A stretch of DNA of 64,000 nt from Plazaster borealis. Lineage: Eukaryota; Echinodermata; Asteroidea; Forcipulatida; Labidiasteridae. The stretch's first letter is position 1; every line of letters begins with the position of its first letter. Below are positions 57,601 to 64,000 of the stretch, piece after piece. The notes under the pieces are model-generated. The model had not been told where the DNA came from and did not search any database. It saw only the letters and a program-made list of their open reading frames with translations. The position numbers and the translations under genes were made by a program. The stretch spans positions 19,834,488-19,898,487 of the forward strand of contig CM037474.1 of the NCBI GenBank assembly GCA_021014325.1, read 5' to 3'.

Positions 57601-58770
57601 AAGTTTGGATACTGGTCTTTAACAATTACCAAAAGCATACCCTGCCTTTAAGATGATTGGACTACCTAAATATAGAGACTAACTTACCACACGTCCCCAT
57701 CTGGTCCACACTGTGTATTTACCTCCATCCTGAATCAGTTGAATCACGTAGAATTTGTTGTTGTTCTGAGAGATGTTGGTTTGATTTAACATACAGTCAA
57801 AGTCCTCATACACCTGCGAGAAATAGGATTCAGAACATAACATTGAATGACTAGCTGATGGGAAAGGTTGCATTCAAGGTCATTTTATACAATCTAGTCT
57901 TTTTTACAGATCTCAAGCAGCCCCTTTAACAGCCAATCGTCACAAGTGAAGTGAAAGAGGACTCTTGAAGACGGTATGTTCCACTAGGAGTGATGTCACG
58001 GAGTGAGTGAGTGAGTGAATACAATATGCTGTGTACATGTAAATGGTTATTCATAAATACTCAGACAGTTTAGGCAGTCCTAATGCTTGTTAACCGGGTA
58101 TTAAGATGCTGATAAAGACATAGCTAGAGTTTTTAATAATAATAACTGTTTTTATATAGCGCTTTATCTACGGGCATCTCAAAGCGCTTATAATCTTTTA
58201 TTTCCAGACAATTTTTTAATTTGTTTAATTATGAGATCCATTTATGTAACACCTTGTAAGGGTTTACAAGGTGCTTTGTCGCATTCAGCAGCCACTGCCA
58301 GAAACACCGGGGCAAACCCCTTCTCTTGGCAATAAGTGTAACTGGGTTATTTTACGTGCGTTACACAGCACACAGGACCAACTGCTTTACATCCCATCCA
58401 AAGGACGAAGCAATAATGGTTAAGTGTCATGCTTAAAGACACAAGCATCAAGACCGGGACTCGAACCCACACTCTGTGCTGATCAGAAACACCAGAGCTT
58501 GAGTCTGATGCACTTGACCACTTGGCCGTAACACTCCACAGTTGACCAAATAAACGTTCAAAATCTTCAGCTTACCGAACCACCTCCGCCATAGTTTGAG
58601 TCGACAACGTATTTCTTACTCTTGCCCTTCTCGACCATCTTCAATGCCTCTACTGCTTTCTTAAGGTCTGCCTCCTTTTGGTCTATTGGCTCCTCCTCTA
58701 CCTTGACTTTTTTCCCTTTGGCTGCAGTCTTGGCTGCAGTCTTGGCAGCAGCTTTCCTCTTAGGTGGCAT
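45657..58770 (-). CDS. PARP3: PARP3, mono-ADP-ribosyltransferase of the DNA-break response, complete
   Basis: Nuclear, DNA-break-activated ADP-ribosyltransferase. Exons: 58576-58770, 57688-57813, 56079-56267, 54782-54917, 53297-53520, 52606-52662, 52205-52306, 50578-50664, 49409-49586, 47107-47253, 45657-45829. All have GT/AG ends and consistent phases; total 537 codons plus TGA (human PARP3 is about 533). Order: Lys/Ala-rich basic N-terminus (1-25); WGR domain (about 66-170, WTRWGRV at its centre and NPVPGKYTLIEV at its end); helical regulatory domain (about 190-330, DVKKMPLGKLSKAQLAKGF); catalytic domain (about 340-537). The H-Y-E triad is intact: His390 in LLWHGTN, Tyr420 in GRGIYFAS, Glu517 in SQSEYLVY. 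The C-terminus VVVPQGKPL...RYLLEFKFH and the NQTNI...NNNKFYVIQL block identify PARP3 rather than PARP1 or PARP2. It faces NUAK head to head across 4.75 kb. Confidence 0.97.
45949..46273 (-). mobile_element. LINE 3' remnant
   Basis: The minus strand reads RYGDRAFSVIAPTLWYKLPT and FKTLLKTHLFCPSE, the same LINE C-terminus as at 43615. A 3' tail of GCGCTCTATAAATG and an (ATT)n run at 45949-45968 follow. Inside PARP3 intron 10. Confidence 0.75.
46650..46858 (+). repeat. tRNA-derived SINE, copy 1 of a local pair
   Basis: Starts within the tRNA-like head (ATGCAAAGGTCGTGGGTTCA, B box) and has the body GTGATTTGCCTGTGGATTTT, GAAAGTACTGAGTATACAGT and CGATGCAAAATTAACAT shared with the next copy. Confidence 0.7.
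46880..47098 (+). repeat. tRNA-derived SINE, copy 2, ending next to the PARP3 exon 10 donor
   Basis: Full head: A box TGGTGGTCTAGTGGTAAGAC, B box GGGTTCAAATCCC. Same body as copy 1; similarity stops at TATTAAAT (47098). The exon 10 splice donor on the other strand occupies 47101-47106, so only a couple of bases separate them. Confidence 0.75.
47289..47655 (+). repeat. Family C-related MITE-like element
   Basis: Starts TTAAAGGAACGTTACAGAAC and ends TTCTGTAATGTTCCTTTAA. The body shares TTTACATAAAACTTACACGG-type and TCTCATGACCC words with family C. It begins 36 bp beyond the acceptor of PARP3 exon 10. Confidence 0.7.
48198..48262 (+). repeat. 21-bp tandem repeat, three units
   Basis: GCTGCAAACCACAGGCCATG-type unit in three copies. 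PARP3 intron 9. Confidence 0.85.
48614..49000 (-). repeat. Family B MITE-like element, copy 3
   Basis: Starts TTTAAAGGGCTTGTAAACGT and ends ACGTTTACAGACCCTTTAAA. It holds a perfect inner palindrome AATCTGAGAAGCGTTACTGC and its mirror (about 48797-48834). Its right end shares TTTAAA with the next element. Confidence 0.8.
48996..49369 (-). repeat. Family A MITE-like element, copy 10 (reverse)
   Basis: Starts TTTAAAGGTATTGTACACAA and ends CGTGTTCAGTGCCTTTAAG. Directly abuts the family B element. Confidence 0.8.
49913..50290 (-). repeat. Family A MITE-like element, copy 11 (reverse)
   Basis: Starts TTTAAAGGCACTGTACACGT and ends AATGTGTTCAGTGCCTTTAA. PARP3 intron 8. Confidence 0.85.
51253..52217 (-). 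repeat. 89-bp minisatellite in PARP3 intron 7, containing an exon-7-like donor
   Basis: The word GACTTGCTGA recurs at 51341, 51430, 51519, 51608, 51697, 51786, 51875, 51964, 52053 and 52142, exactly 89 bp apart. A diverged unit lies at 51253 and a 76-bp junction unit runs into exon 7. On the minus strand each unit starts AAGTCTGAAGAGCACAAAGT, followed by AGATGAGC. The genuine exon 7 end reads AAGTCTAAAGAGCACAAG with donor GTAGAT. The array is therefore built from a unit that includes the last ~18 nt of the exon and its donor region. Confidence 0.9.
52805..53172 (-). mobile_element. Composite tRNA-headed SINE
   Basis: On the minus strand a tRNA-like head starts at about 53172: GTGTCGTGGCCGAGCGGTCA (A box) and GGGCTCGAATCCCGGTCATG (B box), similar to Ser/Leu tRNAs. 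The ~215-bp core seen at 8465-8680 follows. Lies in PARP3 intron 5. Confidence 0.7.
53643..54302. mobile_element. Non-autonomous DNA transposon, TTA target duplication (PIF/Harbinger-like)
   Basis: TTA at 53643-53645 and 54300-54302 flank an element with inverted ends ACCACTTCACATCGG and CCGATGTGAAGTGGT (15 bp, perfect). Length between the TTA copies is 654 bp. A 3-bp TWA duplication is typical of PIF/Harbinger. An internal open frame on the minus strand has no recognised domain. PARP3 intron 4. Confidence 0.7.
54518..54735 (-). repeat. SINE core, reverse copy
   Basis: Inverted copy of the 8465-8680 core (GCATTCTGCTCTACCAGCC, ACGGACTGTGAAAGGGGTAA, TTGTGATGTAAGGCGAT). It ends about 47 bp from the PARP3 exon 4 donor. 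Confidence 0.75.
56309..56496. repeat. Foldback MITE, GGGCCCAATTTCATAGAGCT ends, copy 2
   Basis: Left GGGCCCAATTTCATAGAGCT and right AGCTCTATGAAATTGGGCCC are perfect inverted ends of at least 20 bp. It begins about 40 bp upstream of the PARP3 exon 3 acceptor. Confidence 0.8.
57168..57652 (-). repeat. Family A MITE-like element, copy 12, with a nested retroposed fragment
   Basis: Starts TTTAAAGGGAGAGGTATACC and ends AAGCATACCCTGCCTTTAAG. At 57270-57395 a fragment with GCGCCCTGAGCACC, GTGCGCTTTATAAAACTTCG and an (ATT)n tail is inserted. It is flanked by TTAGAAAC on both sides, an 8-bp target duplication. Confidence 0.75.
58133..58541 (-). mobile_element. Full-length tRNA-derived SINE with LINE-like tail
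   Basis: Minus strand: head GGCCAAGTGGTCAAGTGCAT (A box) and GGGTTCGAGTCCCGGT (B box) near 58535-58455. Then a body, and a 3' end AAGCGCTATATAAAAACAGT followed by (ATT)n at 58133-58145. The tail matches the LINE tail at 43485-43540. It ends about 35 bp before the PARP3 exon 1 donor. Confidence 0.75.
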
Positions 58771-59337
58771 GATGTGTTAAATCTACAAAGATTTTGTAAA
58801 AATATCTCAGAGTGTTCACAGTCATCATAACTTATGGTCCCCCCACCCAATCTTTCCTCAAGAGCTACATCAGCATTCTCCCATAAAAGTGGTCCGCTGG
58901 CCAAATGCCAGTTAAAACACGAATGGACCAGTCAAAATTCACTCCAAGTGGTCCGGCTGGCTTGTTCAGTGTTGAAAAGCATCCCTATTTCATTTGAATA
59001 TGTTATGGACTATTTAAAAAGCTGACGGACTAGTAAAATGGCAAGCTAAATTGGCGGACAAGGTCAACATGGAGTCGTCCACGTTATTTAAGGGACTTTT
59101 TGTAATTTTCAGAATGTGAGGTGGACGAGTTTCCATGTCTATTTTGTGTTTATTGTGATAAAAATTTCAAATGACAAGGATTTATGTGAGGGTTATATTA
59201 TAAAACAAATATTGAATACATTTTTATGCTTCGCGTTGTGAAATGGAGATGTACGTGATTATATACTGCAACAATGCACTCATCATACGCATCCAATAGT
59301 TGAATAGTAGTGGGCAGGTTACACACAACAAGTATTA

Positions 59338-59808
59338 GTATACCTAGACCCAGTAATTGGGGCGCTGTACTCCTTTTTCGAAATTTTGACATCATCGGTC
59401 ATACTATTTACTAGCGCCCCAGGAAAAACTTGTTTTTTCCTTAAGCGAAACTCAATTTGACCACGTGGTTGAGGCAGGGCACCTGCCATGTTTTAGATGG
59501 GTGTCCTGCCTCAACCGAACCGTGCTGTTATCACGGTTGAGGCAATAATCGACGGGTCCCCTACCTCAACCGCGTAGTCGTCACGGTTGAGGCAGGGCAC
59601 TCGTCTAATATTTGACAGGTGCCCTTCCTCAACCGCGTGGTCATCACGGTTAAGGCAGGTCACCCGTGGATACTGCCGAGAGTGTGACAGCCAAATTGAG
59701 TTTCGCTTTGAGTTAATACAAGTTTTCCCTGGGGCGCTAGTACGACCGATGATGTCAAAATTTCGAAAAAAGGAGTACAGCGCCCCAGTTACTGGGTCTA
59801 TAGTATAC
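59338..59808. mobile_element. Foldback transposon with internal TTGAGGCAGG tandem repeats
   Basis: Arms of about 110 bp mirror each other: TATACCTAGACCCAGTAA at the left and TTACTGGGTCTATAGTATAC at the right, then GGGGCGCTGTACTCCTTTTT and its inverse, then TAGCGCCCCAGGAAAAACTT and its inverse. The middle (59460-59680) is an inverted tandem array of CACGGTTGAGGCAGG / CCTGCCTCAACCG units. Confidence 0.8.
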
Positions 59809-59868
59809 CACTCTATTGGCAAGTTTTAATGATCTTTGACTATACAGACCCACTACTACCACTACAAT

Positions 59869-59940
59869 GTGCAAAGGTTTTTGACAATCTGGCTGAACCT
59901 TAAGCCTTAGAGTCAGACTGATTGTCAAAAACCTTGCCAC
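59869..59940. repeat. Hairpin, about 26-bp arms
   Basis: GTGCAAAGGTTTTTGACAAT pairs with ATTGTCAAAAACCTTGCCAC across a short imperfect stem and loop. Confidence 0.6.
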
Positions 59941-61293
59941 ACTCGTGGTCATGGTCAGATGGTGGTGGGAATAAATGAGACACAAAGTTTAAGCCAGGAT
60001 TCTTCTACTTCTACTACTAGTAGTAGTACTTCGTTACTCAGCAGGATTTGGTGAAAGGGGTGTCAAAATTTGCTGGAAATTTAAACTGTTCACTTAAAAC
60101 ATATTTACATGTAAATGACAGACAAACAGGGTGTCCAAATTTAAAACAGGGTGTCAAAAAAAAATCACACAGACACCGCTAACAACACTAGTCTATGGTT
60201 AACATTTTAGTGCTAAGATTTTTAACAACTGTCCTGTGGTGAAGTTGCACTGCATGCCCAGTTCCTTCCCACAGTGCCCATGTTGACCATTGTGCAAAAT
60301 CAACCAGGCAGTATTTGCGATAGACCTTATGGCGAGGAAAGAAGAATGAATACCTTTTTTTTTCGTCGTGAGACAGCAAAACCACTCCAAACACAGCCAC
60401 GCCCACGTACCTTATTCAACTTTACTGCACACTCACTTGCTAGCTGCACACCGCGGATCCGATCAACAACTCTGAACAAATGTGTTTACAAATCGCTGCC
60501 CTCAACGTCAAGGCACGTACATGCGGTCTACATCCACAACCACAAACTATTGAGCAACACACGGGATCCTTGTCATACTTTCGTTTTTATACCCGGTTTT
60601 CAGTTTTACAACCAACTTTTCCAACATGCTGGAACAGGTTACTTCACATCCTTTAGCATCAAGCTTCATGATAAACCATTTATATCTCAATGAACCAAAA
60701 CTAAAGCGTTGACGTCACCATCACAGTGTGAAATCATGGAGCCCCGTGAAATCCTGTGCCAACAAGTCTACTGACTCGACGGCGATTTGATGTGTGGATG
60801 CTCAGAGAAACAGAACAGTCGTTCTCCTGGTATGACAAGCCCGAACGAGTTTGCCATTCTTGGCCAGTAAATAACGGCTAATTCATAAAAAACAAATAAG
60901 CAAGATCGAGCAAGATTCATTACAGTGAAGAGATCGATTTATCTCTAATGCATGCCTTGTGTGCACTATACTTCGTTTATTATTGTGTGGGTTTTTTTCT
61001 CGTAAAAAAACAAAATAATTATGTGCTATGTAGTACTATTTTTTTCAAAAAATGCGTTAATATTAATAACAGGCAGGGTGAGGTGAGTCAAGGCAATGTC
61101 ATGAAAGTTGTTGAATTAAATTGCATGTTGAAACATTTTATGTTCCCCCTAAATTAGTTTGTTATTTGAATAGACATAAACATTGTTATTATAAGAGACC
61201 GCGTATAGATTGAAACTGAACTACTATCAGAAATAAAAATAAACATACAATAAACATAAAAAGCTCATTGTTGTGCCAGTGGCGTAAACTCGT

Positions 61294-61975
61294 GTTAAGG
61301 GATGATAACAGCTCAAAATCAGTGTCCACATTTTGTGTGATTCAACACTATGCATGAACAAACAAACCTGTGAAAGTTCGAGCTTAATTGGTCATCGAGG
61401 TCACGAGAAAGTAGTGAAAAGAGACCTTATGTGTTTTCTGTTTTTTTCAAATTATCGCGCGTGATAAAAACTATTGTTTTACTCATTTCTCAGAAACGAT
61501 TGCATGTTAGGCAGAAATATTTTAAGGAACCCTTTCTACCAATGCTTACTCATGTAAGTTATGTGTGAATTTGTGAACATTGTGTTTTTCGATCTTACCA
61601 ATAGTGTACAGGGCCTTGATAAGGTTGAAAATATATGATAAGGTTGAAAATATAAATTTCTACAGATTTGCACATAACTTACATGGTATAAAGATGGTTA
61701 TGGTGGAAAACTTTCATTGAAATAGTTTTACTTGAAATGCTATAGTTTTTAGGAAATGAGTAAACCAGTTAGTCTTTATCAATGGTGATAAAATCCGATG
61801 TTTGAACAGTGAAAATATATAATGGGGTTTTTCACTGTTTTCTCATGACTCCGAAGACTCATTTACCTTAAACTTTCACAGGCTTGTTATTTTATGTACA
61901 TGTATATGTTGGGTCACATCAAGTGTGGATACTGATATTTGACAATAATTACCAATGTTGTACATTTGCTTTAAA
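61294..61975. repeat. Two adjacent family C elements in opposite orientation
   Basis: 61294-61618 starts TTAAGGGATGATAACAGC and carries reversed body words. 61619-61975 has CAGATTTGCACATAACTTAC and ends TGTTGTACATTTGCTTTAA. A 17-bp direct repeat (TGATAAGGTTGAAAATA) lies at the join. Confidence 0.65.
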
Positions 61976-62198
61976 AAAGAGGTTTTACAGTCACGTGATG
62001 TTATGACGTGACTATGTGTTTGAGACGCCATATTGCCGGTCAATGACCAGCTGCAAGATCCTAACCCTGACCGGCAAGATGGCTGCCGTTGCGGTACGCG
62101 GGGCAGTGACGTCGGCTGTAAAACCAGACGGATAGTCCTGTGCGCACAGCGTTGGCAGCGCCCATTCCCCCCCCCCCCCATCTGGATAAAAGAAGAAT

Positions 62199-62243
62199 AG
62201 CTCAGAATGCAGAAAGGGAAATACCCTTTTTGCATTCTGAGCT
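62199..62243. repeat. Short hairpin, about 20-bp arms
   Basis: AGCTCAGAATGCAGAAAGGG pairs with CCCTTTTTGCATTCTGAGCT around a 5-nt loop, one mismatch. Confidence 0.75.
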
Positions 62244-62439
62244 TTTCGTGGAAGTTATCTTTTCATCTAAATTTAGTACAACGTTTTCAAATTTTCTCTT
62301 TGTGTTTTCCTTCGTTATAAAAAGGAAAAACGACATTCACTGAAATAATGTCGAAATCTAGAAAAAAAGAATTTACAAGAAGTTTAAACGCAGAAAAAAC
62401 CCTCTTAGTGACCTATTATTATTGTCTATAGACCTCTGA

Positions 62440-62662
62440 CTACTGAATGAAATGCTCCAGCTGTGGAATTCCCTTCCCCGTTACATCCGGGAAGCCAACA
62501 CAATCAAGTTCTTAAAAACCCATTTGTTTGTGTATGATGGCGCCGTTGTATGGCGACACGGTTTTGCGTGCTCTAATTTTTTAGACACGCAAAACCAAAA
62601 CGCATTTCACTGTATAATTATATTTTACAAGTGACAATAAAACATTAATAATAATAATAATC
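62440..62662 (+). mobile_element. LINE 3' remnant
   Basis: The frame reads LWNSLPRYIREANTIKFLKT then HLF, the LINE ORF2 C-terminus, followed by a 3' UTR and an (AAT)n tail at 62646-62662. Heavily 5'-truncated. Confidence 0.7.
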
Positions 62663-62841
62663 ATGCGATATATTTTGGTTGTATAGTTTTGTATCCGTAT
62701 CATTGTTTGTATCTTTATTCATAATCGTGTCAGCTTTCGCTCCGATCTTTGTGGGGAGCTGTGTCCTGAATCCGTTGCACAGCTCTGATCCGTTGAGCTT
62801 TGGAGCGCCCTCTGCTGCTGGTCCTTTGTTCAGGCTGATCA

Positions 62842-63001
62842 CTAGCCTTTAATCAAGGCGCACCGAGGCACCCCCAGATATCACGCACGAAAAAAGACCA
62901 GCGCGAGCGGCGAAGTGTATCATGATCATGAATCCTGCTGGTCTTTTTTTGTGCGTGATATCTGGGGGTACCGCGGTGCGCGCGCCTTGACTAAAGGCTA
63001 G
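62842..63001. repeat. Long inverted repeat upstream of NUAK
   Basis: Arm 62842-62902 (CTAGCCTTTAATCAAGGCGC ... AAAAAGACCAGC) pairs with 62937-63001 (GCTGGTCTTTTTTTGTGCGT ... AAAGGCTAG), with a 34-nt centre. The element lies about 520 bp upstream of the NUAK start codon. Confidence 0.8.
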
Positions 63002-63524
63002 CTAGTCACCGACACACACTGACTGCTAGCCTGGTGTGTGCAGCGCGACCAATCACTATACCGGAAGTACTGACTTGTACTGTCATCATACAACACACAC
63101 CCGCACGCAGTAAATCTTTGTTTACTTTGTCGACGTCGAGGCGGGGCCGTTTAGCAGACACACAAGAGAAGGAGATTTACCACATACTGAACACATAACG
63201 TGGTGACGGATTATAAGCTATGATGTTCAAATGATTGCTCCGCTACTGAATTCATCAGTTACGTCCACGAGAGTCCTGAAGACTAGACACTACCTAGCCA
63301 CATGATCCTGGTCAACCACTAATCCCGAGTGATACACAACATAGTAGTATGAATTTAATTTTAAACACGGTTATTTCATCACTTCGCGTTGACACGACAA
63401 CTACAGATCACATGTGATTGTATTGGAGGACCAGCTAGAACTATATTTTGAATTTCATATCAGGATATTTCCTTGTCTTATTTGACCGAGCTTTAAATTG
63501 AAGCTTACATTCCACTCCAGAAAA

Positions 63525-63788
63525 ATGGCTGGGTCAGATGAAGGTGCATCTTCTGACGTATCTTCCGGGTCCGATGGAGAACATTCATCACCAAGAACTG
63601 CATCATCCATCACATCTCAGACTGCATCCTCAACGACTCGCTCTAAGAAAAGAGATTATGTCTCATCAGCAGCAGTCAGGCATCGCCATCGACACAAACT
63701 CAGCCACCGGTTTGAGTTTGTAAAAACACTTGGATGTGGCACTTACGGGAAAGTAAAGCTGGCTGTCCAGCTGGACACAAGGGAAGAG
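63525..63788 (+). CDS. NUAK: NUAK-family (AMPK-related) Ser/Thr kinase, first coding exon
   Basis: The ATG at 63525 sits in a good context (AAAAATGG). It opens 88 codons: a Ser/Thr-rich acidic start (residues 1-45), a basic stretch RHRHRHKLSHRFEFVKTLG, then the glycine-rich ATP loop GCGTYGKV (70-77). The exon ends TREE at a GTAATT donor in phase 0, just before the expected VAIK lysine, which must lie in the next exon outside the window. Human NUAK1 has HHHKHNLKHRYELQETLGKG followed by TYGKVKRA at the same place, so the family call is firm. NUAK1 versus NUAK2 cannot be settled from this exon. NUAK kinases are LKB1 targets acting in adhesion and actomyosin control. The second loop residue is Cys rather than the usual Lys or Arg. 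Confidence 0.88.
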
Positions 63789-64000
63789 GTAATTTAGCAT
63801 AGTTACTTTACATTTTCTTCATTTGGAAATAATTGTGAGTTTCAATGTTGATCTTCCTATAGTGTTGCACTAGTACAACTTGAAGCTACATCAAGTTGCA
63901 TTGATCATAAACACTAAATGATTGCATTTAAGTCAAAGCCATGTTTTCTTTTTGTTAATACAGAATTAACAGATCAAATTAACCTAAATTCCCAAACCAT

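Larger units (their letters stand above)
58771..63524. other. Head-to-head spacer between PARP3 and NUAK
   Basis: The two genes diverge from here, so both promoters and 5' UTRs should lie in this interval, but I see no clear TATA box. The contents are a foldback element (59338-59808), a hairpin (59869-59940), family C copies (61294-61975), a hairpin (62199-62243), a LINE tail (62440-62662) and a long inverted repeat (62842-63001). An open frame at 60274-60693 resembles nothing known. Confidence 0.5.

Noticed and set aside
60274..60693. 139-residue plus-strand open frame
   Set aside because: No recognised domain, no plausible exon structure, and it lies in the spacer between two divergent genes; likely chance.

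Overview
This is animal nuclear DNA: AT-rich, intron-rich and full of short repeats. The genes and repeats fit an invertebrate deuterostome, most likely an echinoderm and perhaps a sea star. The taxon is inferred from gene content and repeat style, not proven. Four conserved host genes could be assembled exon by exon, with GT/AG junctions and matching codon phases. They are the 5' end of a Wnt16 gene (minus strand, exons at 4565-4665 and 1074-1366, running off the left edge), a complete acid-sensing ion channel (ASIC, DEG/ENaC) gene (minus, 41142 to 20134), a complete PARP3 gene (minus, 58770 to 45657, 11 coding exons, 537 codons), and the first coding exon of a NUAK-type kinase (plus, 63525-63788, running off the right edge).

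Layout: 1-4665 Wnt16 exons 1-2 and introns; 4.7-20 kb gene-poor DNA with MITE-like repeats and foldback elements; 20.1-41.1 kb the ASIC gene; 41.1-45.6 kb spacer with a truncated LINE and a large hairpin; 45.6-58.8 kb PARP3, with introns holding SINEs, MITEs, a TTA-flanked DNA element and an 89-bp minisatellite; 58.8-63.5 kb the head-to-head spacer between PARP3 and NUAK, with two foldback elements; then NUAK exon 1.

The most notable system is the ASIC locus. Three paralogous first exons (33149-33470, 36389-36707/36872, 40764-41082/41142) each encode the cytoplasmic N-terminus, HG gating motif, TM1 and first extracellular segment. All end in the same phase at the same codon. Only one set of downstream exons follows. 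This looks like a three-way alternative first-exon cassette. The exons differ at the histidine pair that corresponds to the proton-sensing His72/His73 of vertebrate ASIC1a (HH, NY and NH), so promoter choice could change acid sensitivity. At the other end of the gene, the C-terminal coding tail with its stop codon is tandemly repeated three times at about 160 bp.

The repeat landscape is rich: a MITE-like family with ends near TTAAAGGCACTG (12 copies), two further families with the same end style, tRNA-headed SINEs whose 3' tail matches a local LINE, and several perfect or near-perfect hairpins. I saw no functional tRNA, rRNA or CRISPR array.
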